DNA from: Fictibacillus phosphorivorans | GTDB lineage: Bacteria > Bacillota > Bacilli > Bacillales > Fictibacillaceae | DNA length: 64,000 nucleotides | NCBI RefSeq assembly: GCF_001629705.1 | Contig: NZ_CP015378.1 | Span: forward strand, 2,852,001 to 2,916,000 | Direction: 5' to 3' | In this document: positions 46,943 through 55,917 of the stretch, in pieces | Position numbering within the stretch: position 1 is the first letter of the stretch | How the letters are laid out: the number at the start of each line of letters is the position of its first letter | Position numbers and translations under genes: made by a program | Notes under the pieces: model-generated | The model's database searches: none | What the model was told of the DNA's origin: nothing | Seen by the model: the letters and a program-made list of their open reading frames with translations, nothing else

Positions 46943-48664
46943 TTATCCGATATAAGCGGCAACTTTATTTCTTCCTTGTTGTTTTGCGCCTGTATACATG
47001 GCACGATCTGCGTTACGCACTAGTGTAAGTGCATCTTCTCCTTGATGAGGAGCTGTTGCCACACCGATACTAGCCGTGATGTAGATCGTATGTCTGCATT
47101 GATCAGTAAGATCGTTATGTATATCAAATCCTTGGTCAGAAATAACTGAACGAAGCTGTTCGGCTAATTGGATACCTGCTCGGTCCCCTGATTCTGGCAG
47201 CAAGATAATAAATTCTTCACCACCATATCTTGCAACTGTTCCCCGCTCTCCAATAAATTCTTCTAACCTTCTAGCTAAAAGGATCAATACTTCATTTCCA
47301 CTTTGATGACCATATGTATCATTCACTTTCTTAAAGTGATCGATGTCCAATAAAATGATGGAGAACTGCTTTCTAAAATACTCATAGTTTTGGTACATCT
47401 CAGTTAGAATGCTCTCAAAATATCGATAATTATATAGACCCGTTAGTGGACATTGTTCACTTTTTAACTTTGTGGATTCGTAGTTTCTTGCATTATCGAT
47501 CGCAACTGCCAAATAGTTTGCTAAGATTTCAAGGATGATCAAGTGATGCTTTTGAAAAGCGTGTTTCTCTTTAGAAGCAAACGTAATGATCCCCACGATT
47601 TTTTGATTTCTAATCATCGGTACGGAAAGGACAGATTGTGCTTTGCCTTGAAAGAATAAATCAGATATCTTACGCCATTGTTTCAATTTGCTATAACGGA
47701 TACTCTTACCTGTCGACCACACTCTTCCACTGATTGCTTCATGTTTTTTAATAGGTACTGTGTTGAGGATCCCTTCTTCACTTTCATATTGACGAATGAT
47801 TTTTAGATGTTCACCCGCATCCGCGTCATAAATGAACGCAAAATCAACATTCATAAAACCAATCAGTTTTTCAATAAAAACATCCAGTATATGGTTTACC
47901 TTCAAATGTTCAGATAGCTGTTGGCCGATCTCACTCGCTTTTTGAAGTGCATCGTTAATCTGTTGACTGACATGATACAGATTAATAATGATAGATAATG
48001 ATAGAAAAGGTAGACCCACATAAAAGATACCGGGACGCCCAAGCTGAGAGTATAGAACATATAACATGAGACCCACTGGGATTGCTAGAACTTCAGATAC
48101 AAAGTCCCACACTGCATCATGCTCAAAAAAAGCAACATCTTCTTCGTATAGTACTTTTACAATAAAATAAAGACCTACGTGATTTAATACTAACCCCGTT
48201 AAAACATAAGCAATCACTGGAATCAGATTAATAGATTCGTCTACTGCAAACGGTCCCACTTCACCTCCTAAGAGATGAAAGACCGTGCTTTCGCAGATGA
48301 TTAACCACGAAAACATGAGAGTGTTTGCCATATACCTATAATATTCTTTTATAACATTAACCTTTATTGAGATGAACATCGCGATTAAAGCTAAAAGAGT
48401 TACATATAAGGCAACGGTTAACCCATAGTATAAGAATACAGCTAAATTGATACCTGACATGAAAGAGATGTTCGTATTCATCACTTTGATTGGGAAACAG
48501 GAAACAACGATCGCTAAAAAGCTTATAATACTAAGATCAATTACATTGATATCAGGCTGATTACTCGTCATTTGAACAGCTGTCCAAATCGCGAGTGGAA
48601 ATAAGAAAATCCACGATATGGTAAGAATCATACGTTTTTTTCTATTTGCCATACGAGTCGCCAT
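46943..48664 (-). CDS. Membrane GAF-GGDEF diguanylate cyclase
   Basis: 573 aa. N-terminal membrane module of about six to eight helices (ILTISWIFLFPLAIWTAVQ, and FYVGLPFLSLSIIINLYHV), a GAF domain (residues about 260-390), and a C-terminal GGDEF domain with intact active site ARYGGEEFIILLPESGD and substrate region DHFKKVNDTYGHQSGN. Likely makes c-di-GMP; the signal sensed is unknown. ATG at 48664 follows AAGGGGG. It occupies the folC-spoIIB interval where B. subtilis has comC. Confidence 0.88.
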   Translation of the reverse strand: MATRMANRKKRMILTISWIFLFPLAIWTAVQMTSNQPDINVIDLSIISFLAIVVSCFPIKVMNTNISFMSGINLAVFLYYGLTVALYVTLLALIAMFISIKVNVIKEYYRYMANTLMFSWLIICESTVFHLLGGEVGPFAVDESINLIPVIAYVLTGLVLNHVGLYFIVKVLYEEDVAFFEHDAVWDFVSEVLAIPVGLMLYVLYSQLGRPGIFYVGLPFLSLSIIINLYHVSQQINDALQKASEIGQQLSEHLKVNHILDVFIEKLIGFMNVDFAFIYDADAGEHLKIIRQYESEEGILNTVPIKKHEAISGRVWSTGKSIRYSKLKQWRKISDLFFQGKAQSVLSVPMIRNQKIVGIITFASKEKHAFQKHHLIILEILANYLAVAIDNARNYESTKLKSEQCPLTGLYNYRYFESILTEMYQNYEYFRKQFSIILLDIDHFKKVNDTYGHQSGNEVLILLARRLEEFIGERGTVARYGGEEFIILLPESGDRAGIQLAEQLRSVISDQGFDIHNDLTDQCRHTIYITASIGVATAPHQGEDALTLVRNADRAMYTGAKQQGRNKVAAYIG

Positions 48665-48771
48665 TACCTTGCCCCCTTTCAAACAATAGATTATTAAAAT
48701 ACACATCTTTTTTACTAGGACAAATTCATTATCTTTTATTTTATCAAAAGTTCTAAAAATTACAATAAATG

Positions 48772-50070
48772 TTATTCCAAATTTTGAAATGTTTTTCTGA
48801 TTTCCGAAATAAAGTACAGAGATCCTGTAATAATAAGAACATCATCTTGCTGTAATTGGTCTTTTACATGTTGTAATGCATCCCTCCATGAAGAGATGCT
48901 ATATGAGTTTTCAAGTGGACTTTCTTTCAATAACTGTTCTGCAGATGCTGCTCTTGGAAAGTCAAAGGTTGTAAAACATGCTTCGTAGACCACGCTGACT
49001 AAATCTTTCATCATTGTTGCATATGCCTTATCTTCTAAAGCTGCAAACAAAAGAAAGATTCGTTTTGAACCATAATGGTTGATCAGCGTTTCTTTAAGAG
49101 CTTTGACCCCTTGTTCGTTATGAGCTCCGTCTATTATTATATCGGGTGAGTGTGATACTTTTTCAAATCTTCCAGCCCAATTTGCTTTACGAAGTCCATC
49201 CTCTAATGTGAAAAGCGGAATTTCAAACCTACGAGATCTTGTTAGATACTTAACAGCCGCTATCGCTAATCCAGCGTTCTTGATCTGATGCGTTCCCTTC
49301 ATAGCAATTTCAAATTTTATCTCTTTTTTGTCTTCAATATCTGTATAGAAAAAGCTTTCACCACTATGTGTACTCTCTTTATGCACGACTGAAAAATCAC
49401 GATCAAGGAAGTAGTTAACTGCATGCATTTCTTTCGCTTTGTGTTCAATTACTTCACGAGCTTCCTTTTGATCTGCTGTTGTAATAACAGGAACACCCTT
49501 CTTAATGATCCCTGCCTTTTGAAACGCAATCTCTTTAAGCGTGTCTCCGAGTATGCCCATATGATCAAACCCTATATTTGTAATGAGGCTTAAAATAGGC
49601 GTGATCACGTTAGTAGAATCGTAAAGACCACCTAGTCCTGTTTCATATACAACGATATCAGGTTGTTTATCAGCAAAATAAAGAAGTGAAATGACGGTTA
49701 TCACCTCAAACTCAGTAGGACTTCCTAGTTCCGTTAAAGAAACTTCTTCAACATATGGTCGAACGATTCTTGCATAATGAAGAAGTTCATCATTAGAAAT
49801 AGGAATTCTGTTTAGCGACACTCTCTCATTGAAAGAAATGAGATAAGGTGATGTAAACGTACCTACCGAATAACCTGCTTCATTCATGATGCTCCTTATA
49901 AACTCTACCGTTGATCCCTTACCGTTCGTTCCCGCAATATGTATACACATGATCTTTTTTTCAGGACTACCTGTTCGTTCTAAAAGCCATTCCACTCTCT
50001 TCAATCCGGGTTTTATACCGAATTTTAATAAGCTATGAATCCACTCTAGTGCTTCTTTATAAGACTTCAT
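48772..50070 (-). CDS. folC: Folylpolyglutamate synthase / dihydrofolate synthase
   Basis: Adds glutamate to folates (and dihydropteroate); 432 aa. ATP-binding GTNGKGSTVEF near residue 47, TSPYLISFNERVSLN near 80, ETGLGGLYDSTNV near 147, and DGAHNEQGVKALKE near 316. It starts 77 bases after valS with a terminator between, so read-through or a weak internal promoter is likely. Confidence 0.96.
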   Translation of the reverse strand: MKSYKEALEWIHSLLKFGIKPGLKRVEWLLERTGSPEKKIMCIHIAGTNGKGSTVEFIRSIMNEAGYSVGTFTSPYLISFNERVSLNRIPISNDELLHYARIVRPYVEEVSLTELGSPTEFEVITVISLLYFADKQPDIVVYETGLGGLYDSTNVITPILSLITNIGFDHMGILGDTLKEIAFQKAGIIKKGVPVITTADQKEAREVIEHKAKEMHAVNYFLDRDFSVVHKESTHSGESFFYTDIEDKKEIKFEIAMKGTHQIKNAGLAIAAVKYLTRSRRFEIPLFTLEDGLRKANWAGRFEKVSHSPDIIIDGAHNEQGVKALKETLINHYGSKRIFLLFAALEDKAYATMMKDLVSVVYEACFTTFDFPRAASAEQLLKESPLENSYSISSWRDALQHVKDQLQQDDVLIITGSLYFISEIRKTFQNLE

Positions 50071-50098
50071 TTTATTTCCGCCTTTCTCTAACCATAAA

Positions 50099-50132
50099 GA
50101 AGGCGAATCCCTGCTGAAATAAGGATTCGCCT
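50099..50132 (-). terminator. Terminator of valS
   Basis: Minus-strand AGGCGAATCC and GGATTCGCCT form a 10-bp stem around TTATTTCAGCAG, followed by TCTTTATGG; the T tract is weak. Confidence 0.7.
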
Positions 50133-50147
50133 CGTATAGATGATGTG

Positions 50148-52796
50148 TTAGCTTTGAAGTTCTTTAATACGTGCCAATACGTTATCATATTTTTCTTGAT
50201 AATCCGCTTCTTTTGCACGCTCTTCTTCTATAACCTTTTCAGGCGCCTTCTTCATAAAGCCTTCATTACTTAATTTTTTCTGTACGCGCTCTACTTCTTT
50301 CGCGTATTTTTCTGCTTCTTTTTCAAGTCTCTTAATTTCTTCATCGATATTTAATAACCCTTCAAGCGGAAGGTACATTTCTAAACCTGTTAAAATCGTG
50401 CTCATGCTCTTCTCAGGTGCTGAGATCTCATCTGAGATGATGAGTTCACCAGGGTTACAGAAACGAACTAAATAGTGACGATTTGATTCAAGAGCTGTAA
50501 GGATTTCTTTATTTTTTGGTTTGATCTGCAGTTCGATCGGTTTACTCGGTGCAACGTTCATTTCAGAACGGATGTTACGAACGGAACGAATCACTTCAGT
50601 AATAAGCGCAAATTCTTTTGCTGCTTCAGGGAAATGAAGGTCTTCGCGTTTTTCTGGCCAAGCAGCTATCGTGATCGATTCACCTTTATGAGGCAAGTGC
50701 TGCCAGATTTCTTCTGTAATAAAAGGCATGAAAGGATGAAGCAATCTTAACGTTTGATCTAACACATGAGCTAGAACCGAACGAGTTGTTTTCTTCGCTT
50801 CTTCATCTTCCCCATAGAGTGGAAGTTTTGCCATCTCAATGTACCAATCACAAAGGTCATCCCAGATAAAGTTATAAAGCAAACGTCCCACTTCGCCAAA
50901 TTCGTAAGCATCGATCAAACGTGTGATATCTTCTGTTGTTTCATTCAAACGAGTCAGAATCCATTGGTCAGCTAATGATTTCTTTCCGCTTAGATCGATC
51001 TCATCATATTGCATGCCATCCATGTTCATCAATGCAAAACGAGACGCGTTCCAGATCTTATTAGCAAAGTTCCAAGTAGACTCTACTTTTTCCCAATAAA
51101 AACGAAGGTCGTTTCCTGGTGAACTTCCTGTAGATAAGAAGAAACGCAATGCATCCGCGCCATACTTCTCGATAACATCCATCGGGTCAACACCATTGCC
51201 GAGTGATTTACTCATCTTTCTTCCTTCGGAGTCACGAACGAGACCATGAATCAGGACATCGTTAAACGGCTTTTGTTCCGTAAACTCGATCGATTGGAAC
51301 ACCATTCTTGAAACCCAAAACGTAATGATATCGTAACCTGTTACGAGTACGTTTCCTGGGAAGTAGCGCTTGTAATCAGCCGCTTCCTCGTCTGGCCAAC
51401 CCATCGTTGAGAACGGCCATAGAGCAGACGAGAACCACGTATCTAATACATCTGTATCCTGCTCCCAGTTTTCAGGATCATTCGGTTCTGTCTTACCAAC
51501 ATAGATCTCTCCTGTTTCTTTATGGAACCATGCAGGGATTCGATGACCCCACCAAAGTTGGCGAGAGATACACCAATCACGAATGTTTTCGATCCAACGC
51601 ATATACGTGTTCTCGAAACGATCAGGAACAAAGTTTATCTTATCTTCACCTTTTTGAAGCTTGATCGCCTCATCTGCTAACGGCTGCATCTTAACAAACC
51701 ACTGTGTTGAAAGATATGGTTCAACAACTGCTCCACTTCGCTCAGAGTGCCCAACAGAATGAATATGCTCCTCGATCTTGAACAATACACCTTGCTCTTG
51801 AAGATCTTTAACGATCTGCTTTCGACACTCAAATCGGTCTAGTCCTTGATAAGCTCCAGCGTTGTCATTCATCTGTCCGCCTTCATCCATTACAAGGATA
51901 CGCTCAAGGTTGTGTCTGTTCCCGATCTCAAAGTCATTCGGATCATGAGCAGGCGTAATTTTTACAGCACCTGATCCAAATTCCATATCAACATAATCAT
52001 CTCCAACAATCTCGATCTCGCGTCCCACGATTGGTAGAATCGCTTTTTTACCTATTAGATGTTGATAACGCTCATCTTTTGGATGTACAGCGATCGCTGT
52101 ATCACCAAGCATTGTTTCAGGACGAGTTGTAGCTACTTCAATATGTCCAGATCCATCAGCCAGTGGATACTTCATGTGATAGAACGCACCTTGAACATCT
52201 TGGTGGATAACTTCAATATCAGAAAGAGCAGTTTTTGTCTTTGGATCCCAGTTGATGATATACTCACCACGGTAGATCAGACCTTTTTCATAAAGGGTAA
52301 CGAAAACTTCTTTTACAGCTTCAGACAATCCCTCATCTAATGTAAAGCGTTCACGAGAATAATCTAGACCGAGCCCTAATTTTGCCCATTGCTTACGAAT
52401 GAACTCTGCATACTCTTCTTTCCATTCCCATGACTTCTCTAGAAATTTTTCACGTCCTAAGTCATAACGAGAGATTCCTTCTTCACGAAGTTTCCCTTCA
52501 ACTTTCGCTTGGGTCGCAATACCCGCATGGTCCATTCCAGGTAGCCATAGAACATCGTATCCTTGCATGCGTTTTGTTCGCGTTAAGATATCTTGAAGCG
52601 TTGTATCCCATGCATGGCCAAGGTGTAGTTTACCTGTTACGTTAGGAGGTGGGATTACAATCGTATACGGCTGTTTCCCTTCCTCACTCTTTGCTTCAAA
52701 AAATTTCCCTTTCAACCAAAAATCATAACGATTTTCTTCTGTAGCCTTCGGATCATACTTCGTTGGCATCGTCAGCTCTTTCTGTTCGTTCGTCAT
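50148..52796 (-). CDS. valS: Valyl-tRNA synthetase
   Basis: Class I synthetase with editing; 882 aa. HIGH motif in [18 protein letters not shown] (near residue 50), editing domain ([17 protein letters not shown] near 225), KMSKS in [14 protein letters not shown] (near 520), anticodon-binding domain, and C-terminal coiled-coil arm ([20 protein letters not shown]). ATG at 52796 follows AAAGGAGG; an upstream extension to 52925 would translate repeat copy G and is rejected. Controlled by a T-box leader. Confidence 0.97.
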   Translation of the reverse strand: MTNEQKELTMPTKYDPKATEENRYDFWLKGKFFEAKSEEGKQPYTIVIPPPNVTGKLHLGHAWDTTLQDILTRTKRMQGYDVLWLPGMDHAGIATQAKVEGKLREEGISRYDLGREKFLEKSWEWKEEYAEFIRKQWAKLGLGLDYSRERFTLDEGLSEAVKEVFVTLYEKGLIYRGEYIINWDPKTKTALSDIEVIHQDVQGAFYHMKYPLADGSGHIEVATTRPETMLGDTAIAVHPKDERYQHLIGKKAILPIVGREIEIVGDDYVDMEFGSGAVKITPAHDPNDFEIGNRHNLERILVMDEGGQMNDNAGAYQGLDRFECRKQIVKDLQEQGVLFKIEEHIHSVGHSERSGAVVEPYLSTQWFVKMQPLADEAIKLQKGEDKINFVPDRFENTYMRWIENIRDWCISRQLWWGHRIPAWFHKETGEIYVGKTEPNDPENWEQDTDVLDTWFSSALWPFSTMGWPDEEAADYKRYFPGNVLVTGYDIITFWVSRMVFQSIEFTEQKPFNDVLIHGLVRDSEGRKMSKSLGNGVDPMDVIEKYGADALRFFLSTGSSPGNDLRFYWEKVESTWNFANKIWNASRFALMNMDGMQYDEIDLSGKKSLADQWILTRLNETTEDITRLIDAYEFGEVGRLLYNFIWDDLCDWYIEMAKLPLYGEDEEAKKTTRSVLAHVLDQTLRLLHPFMPFITEEIWQHLPHKGESITIAAWPEKREDLHFPEAAKEFALITEVIRSVRNIRSEMNVAPSKPIELQIKPKNKEILTALESNRHYLVRFCNPGELIISDEISAPEKSMSTILTGLEMYLPLEGLLNIDEEIKRLEKEAEKYAKEVERVQKKLSNEGFMKKAPEKVIEEERAKEADYQEKYDNVLARIKELQS

Positions 52797-52819
52797 TCTA
52801 TTCTCCTCCTTTATTTCTA

Positions 52820-53034
52820 AACGTTCTTTTCTAATGGTTGTTGCTTTTAACTCCTTGCTACCTTTGACAGTTGATTGGAGTGGAAGATGCGAGACTCCTA
52901 CGGGACAGGTGGGCAGGTGAGACACTTAAGAGTGAAACGTACGAATGTGGCTCACCGCCTGCCCCGTGGAAAGCGAGCAGCCTAGAACGGAAATCAACAC
53001 TTTCTAAAACAACAAAGTTTAAGACAACAGCCTT
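52820..53034 (-). repeat. Interspersed palindromic repeat, copy G (class 1)
   Basis: Reverse orientation. Bases 52888-52983 match copy H (53743-53838) over 96 bp. Central 41-bp hairpin at 52916-52956. It lies in the valS 5' untranslated region between the T-box terminator and the SD. Confidence 0.88.
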
Positions 53035-53046
53035 TATAAAAAAACA

Positions 53047-53285
53047 AAAAAGCCCTTTCGTCAAAAAGGACGAAAGGACTCCGCGGTACCACCTTTATTT
53101 ACGGCAAGTCTAAATAAACTTGCTGTACACTCATGAATAACGGATGGACCGTCTTCTCCTACTTCTTGTTTCAGAGAAGATGCTCAAGGGCGACTTCCAA
53201 CTAACTATCCTTAAGGATTCTTTCAGCAGATGAATCCTCTCTCTAAAAGGTGTTGTGTTGTACTATTCCCTGTCTACGCGACAAT
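53047..53285 (-). promoter_or_regulatory. T-box riboswitch leader of valS
   Basis: T-box sequence AAAGGTGGTACCGCGG at 53096-53081; apical CTGCTGAAAG; specifier loop GGAAGTCG with GTC (Val) at 53194-53192. The terminator hairpin has stem GTCCTTTCGTC / GACGAAAGGGC (53079-53069 with 53062-53052) and a T tract. Senses uncharged tRNA-Val. Confidence 0.93.
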
Positions 53286-53302
53286 ATAGAATCTGAATAT
53301 AT

Positions 53303-53330
53303 TTTATACAACTTATCTGTTTTTAGTCAA
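53303..53330 (-). promoter_or_regulatory. SigA promoter of the valS T-box transcript
   Basis: Minus-strand TTGACT (53330-53325), 16-base spacer, TATAAA (53308-53303). Confidence 0.65.
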
Positions 53331-53453
53331 TAGTATTGCCGTAACTTGTAAAAGTTATTCTATGTTTTTAACCCTTCTTTTGTGATTGCCTGTCTCTCAC
53401 ATTTATCATATTGCTGCATAAAGTATAAAAAATGGGCGAATGGAGGGCTTGTC

Positions 53454-53648
53454 TTGTCTAGAAAATATTTTCGAAAAACACGTTTTCCAGGGTGGTTCGT
53501 CACACTTAAACAAACAATCGGACAATTGACTGCTCCACTTATTGTCTTTCAGCTTTTAAGGACGATACTATTTCCATCTGCTGTTGATTTTATCATCCTT
53601 TTAACCTTAGTGATCCTCCATGTGTGTTTCGCTTATGATGTGCTTTAA
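53454..53648 (+). CDS. Small hydrophobic protein, 64 aa, unassigned
   Basis: Predicted membrane protein with a basic N-terminus (SRKYFRKTRFPGWFVTLKQT) and one or two hydrophobic segments (TAPLIVFQLLRTILFPSAV, FIILLTLVILHVCFAYDVL). The TTG start at 53454 follows GGAGGG by six bases; a longer reading from 53382 lacks an SD. It is divergent from valS and stands alone between the valS promoter and repeat copy H. I do not recognise the family; the SD and clean hydrophobic design support a real gene. Confidence 0.6.
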   Translation: MSRKYFRKTRFPGWFVTLKQTIGQLTAPLIVFQLLRTILFPSAVDFIILLTLVILHVCFAYDVL

Positions 53649-53668
53649 CCTGTATCGTTTGTTATTTA

Positions 53669-53889
53669 ACGCTCTTTTCTAAAAGATTGTTGCTTTTAAT
53701 TTAAACTCCTTGTCACCTTTGACAATTGATTGTAGTGGAAGGTGCGAGACTCCTACGGGACAGGTGGGCAGGTGAGACACTTAAGAGTGAAACGTACGAA
53801 TGTGGCTCACCGCCTGCCCCGTGGAAAGCGAGCAGCCTGAAACGGAAATCAACACTTTCAAAAGCAACAAAGTTTACGAAAACAGCCTT
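53669..53889 (-). repeat. Interspersed palindromic repeat, copy H (class 1)
   Basis: The best preserved copy, from ACGCTCTTTTCTAAAAGATT to AAAACAGCC. Central hairpin at 53771-53811, identical to copies B and G. Flanked by TTATTTA at 53662-53668 and 53888-53894, a possible target duplication. Confidence 0.88.
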
Positions 53890-53894
53890 ATTTA

Positions 53895-53927
53895 AAAAAA
53901 GATCACATATAGTCGTTATATGTGATC
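53895..53927 (-). terminator. Terminator of spoVID-ysxE
   Basis: GATCACATATA and TATATGTGATC form a near-perfect hairpin, followed on the minus strand by TTTTTTT. It overlaps the end of ysxE. Confidence 0.9.
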
Positions 53928-54989
53928 TCCGTCATCATTTATGTGAATTTTTGTTGGAATAGAATCTGTCGGTTCGATTGGCGCAGGTGGAGGAGCCATC
54001 ATAATCGCATCACAGAAATCCCGGATTTTTTTCATCGCTCTTATTCGGCTCTCGAGCCTATGCACCATTTCAATTTGAGAATACTCGTTGCGTTTCATGC
54101 AATAGAGATCCACTGCATTAAATACCGGTTCAGGATAAGATAAATAACTAATTAATAATCCTCTTTCTTCGTTTAACAACGGAACGTGTTTTTCATACAG
54201 ATCTAATAATGATTTTCCTTCTTCGGGAGTCCATTCTTTTTGATGTGCAGCTCTTCTAAAATAAATCGCTATATCTCTGATCGGCGTATCTAGAACGGCT
54301 TTTTCAAAATTGAGTAGATGACCTTCCCCCGTTGGATTAAAGATCAAATGATTTCTTGAGACCTTCCCGTGACAAAGTACGCTCCGATAACGTTTTTCTC
54401 TTTGACACGTTTCATACCACTCTTTCAATCTTCTTTTCGCTTCTTCTGTCATTCTCATAATTTGATGAAAATGACTGAGATACGTTAGTTCGAAGGGAGA
54501 CATATACGTTTTCTGTTCTGCTTCTTCCGTAAATCTCTCCATCTCATATTGCCTATTTTCCCACCTGTTCATAAGATACTGATAAGAATGTTCGACCACT
54601 TCATTTGAAAAGTCTTGCTCTTTTAATGTTAACGCATGAATCTTTCCTAAGTGGTCGATAAGAACTTCATCTTTCGCTCTCTCATTTCTTTCATCAGACG
54701 CAAACCACGGCATTAAATAATACGTTCTAGATCCTAACTGAACCGTATAATCACCAAACTTTGTTGGATAGAGAGGAACGACCTGATGAAAACCAATTTC
54801 AGAAAGACGCTGAATCACATGCGTGAACCAGCTTCTTTCGTCTTCTGTCATTTCTGCTTCTTTCAGTGCAAATGTACCCCTTTTCGTTATGACCTTCTTT
54901 ACCTTCCCGTGCTGCTCCAACTTCTCGGGAAATAGATCATAATGAAAAAGGACGGGCCCGTAATTTAATGTTTCTTTTTCCGTTGTCAT
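53916..54989 (-). CDS. ysxE: YsxE, CotS-type spore coat protein with degenerate kinase site
   Basis: 357 aa, kinase-like fold of the CotS/YsxE family; coat-associated and SigE-dependent in B. subtilis, in operon with spoVID. The catalytic-loop position reads CHGKVSRNHLIF, with Lys where active relatives have Asp, and the DFE position reads NFEKA. It is therefore probably not an active phosphotransferase; a structural role is inferred. ATG overlaps the stop of the upstream gene (ATGA). Confidence 0.88.
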   Translation of the reverse strand: MTTEKETLNYGPVLFHYDLFPEKLEQHGKVKKVITKRGTFALKEAEMTEDERSWFTHVIQRLSEIGFHQVVPLYPTKFGDYTVQLGSRTYYLMPWFASDERNERAKDEVLIDHLGKIHALTLKEQDFSNEVVEHSYQYLMNRWENRQYEMERFTEEAEQKTYMSPFELTYLSHFHQIMRMTEEAKRRLKEWYETCQREKRYRSVLCHGKVSRNHLIFNPTGEGHLLNFEKAVLDTPIRDIAIYFRRAAHQKEWTPEEGKSLLDLYEKHVPLLNEERGLLISYLSYPEPVFNAVDLYCMKRNEYSQIEMVHRLESRIRAMKKIRDFCDAIMMAPPPAPIEPTDSIPTKIHINDDGDHI

Positions 54990-55903
54990 AGGGCCACCTT
55001 CCTTCTTTTTTCATCAAACCATTCAGTTACCGTTTTGACCACTATTCGATTACTCTCCCAGCAGTCTTCATATTTCTTTAAGCCATCTATCATTCTTTCT
55101 AAAGAGCTGTTATCTAGTTGATTTAAACAATCATACAGTTCCCAAGGTGTAACGACCTCAGCTAAAAGTAATAAACCCTGATCACGGTCCAAAGAAAAAT
55201 GCTTATTCACCTCCGTTAACAAAAGTTTCAATGAAGATGGTGAAGTTCGTTCCAGCCACTCAACTAAAAACCTACGTATTGGCAGATATCCCTTAATGGG
55301 TACAGATTCACTACCTTGATAAAATAAAAAGTGGAAAATTTTCCTCCCATTCTTAATGCTTAGGTCTTTATCAAGAACAGGTAATTCATGATTTCTAAAC
55401 TTACTTTTAATCGCATGAGAAAATTCCAATCGTTGCTTACTCTCTTTTATACTTGTAACGATACACTGAAAGTTCGCTTCTAAATACTTTTCTGCAAGCG
55501 TGATACAAGATTTCAGATCGAAAACTGGGTGTTTCGTTTGTTTCACGAAAGCATCTTGCTGATTCGAAGACATTGCCGTATTTAGTAATGTTCCAATAAA
55601 CTGGCCCCAACGTTCTACATCTTCACATCCATACCATTCTTCCGTATGATCGTGAACCGTAAGCCACTTGTTACCATATTTTATGGCAGGTTCACCGCTT
55701 TTAGTACGAATCATACGATCTGGCACGGCGCCTGAGCCTTTTGAAGACTCATCGCGCCATTTTATGTGCCAATTCAAGTTTTCTTTTTCACTCCAATAAC
55801 GGATACGTTTCTCTCCATAATCAGTCATGATCAGGTAAGGTCTTTCTTTCCACCGTATCCCATAAAGTTCATATTCCTTTTCTAAGGTGTTGATCAGCTC
55901 CAT
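54986..55903 (-). CDS. Unassigned 305-aa protein in the spoVID operon
   Basis: Soluble-looking protein, no signal peptide or transmembrane segment. Features: aromatic-rich start (YELYGIRWKERPYLIMTDYG), a Trp-rich middle (KYGNKWLTVHDHTEEWYGCE) and a helical C-terminus. Size and position between spoVID and ysxE suggest a diverged CotS-like protein, but no HGD or DFD motif is visible and I do not recognise a family. It starts 14 bases after spoVID and overlaps ysxE by four bases, so it should be expressed in the mother cell under SigE. Confidence 0.75.
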   Translation of the reverse strand: MELINTLEKEYELYGIRWKERPYLIMTDYGEKRIRYWSEKENLNWHIKWRDESSKGSGAVPDRMIRTKSGEPAIKYGNKWLTVHDHTEEWYGCEDVERWGQFIGTLLNTAMSSNQQDAFVKQTKHPVFDLKSCITLAEKYLEANFQCIVTSIKESKQRLEFSHAIKSKFRNHELPVLDKDLSIKNGRKIFHFLFYQGSESVPIKGYLPIRRFLVEWLERTSPSSLKLLLTEVNKHFSLDRDQGLLLLAEVVTPWELYDCLNQLDNSSLERMIDGLKKYEDCWESNRIVVKTVTEWFDEKRRKVAL

Positions 55904-55917
55904 AATAGCACCTCGAC

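Noticed and set aside
52797..52925. N-terminal extension of valS (43 residues)
   Set aside because: It would translate repeat copy G; the ATG at 52796 has a strong SD and the normal protein start.
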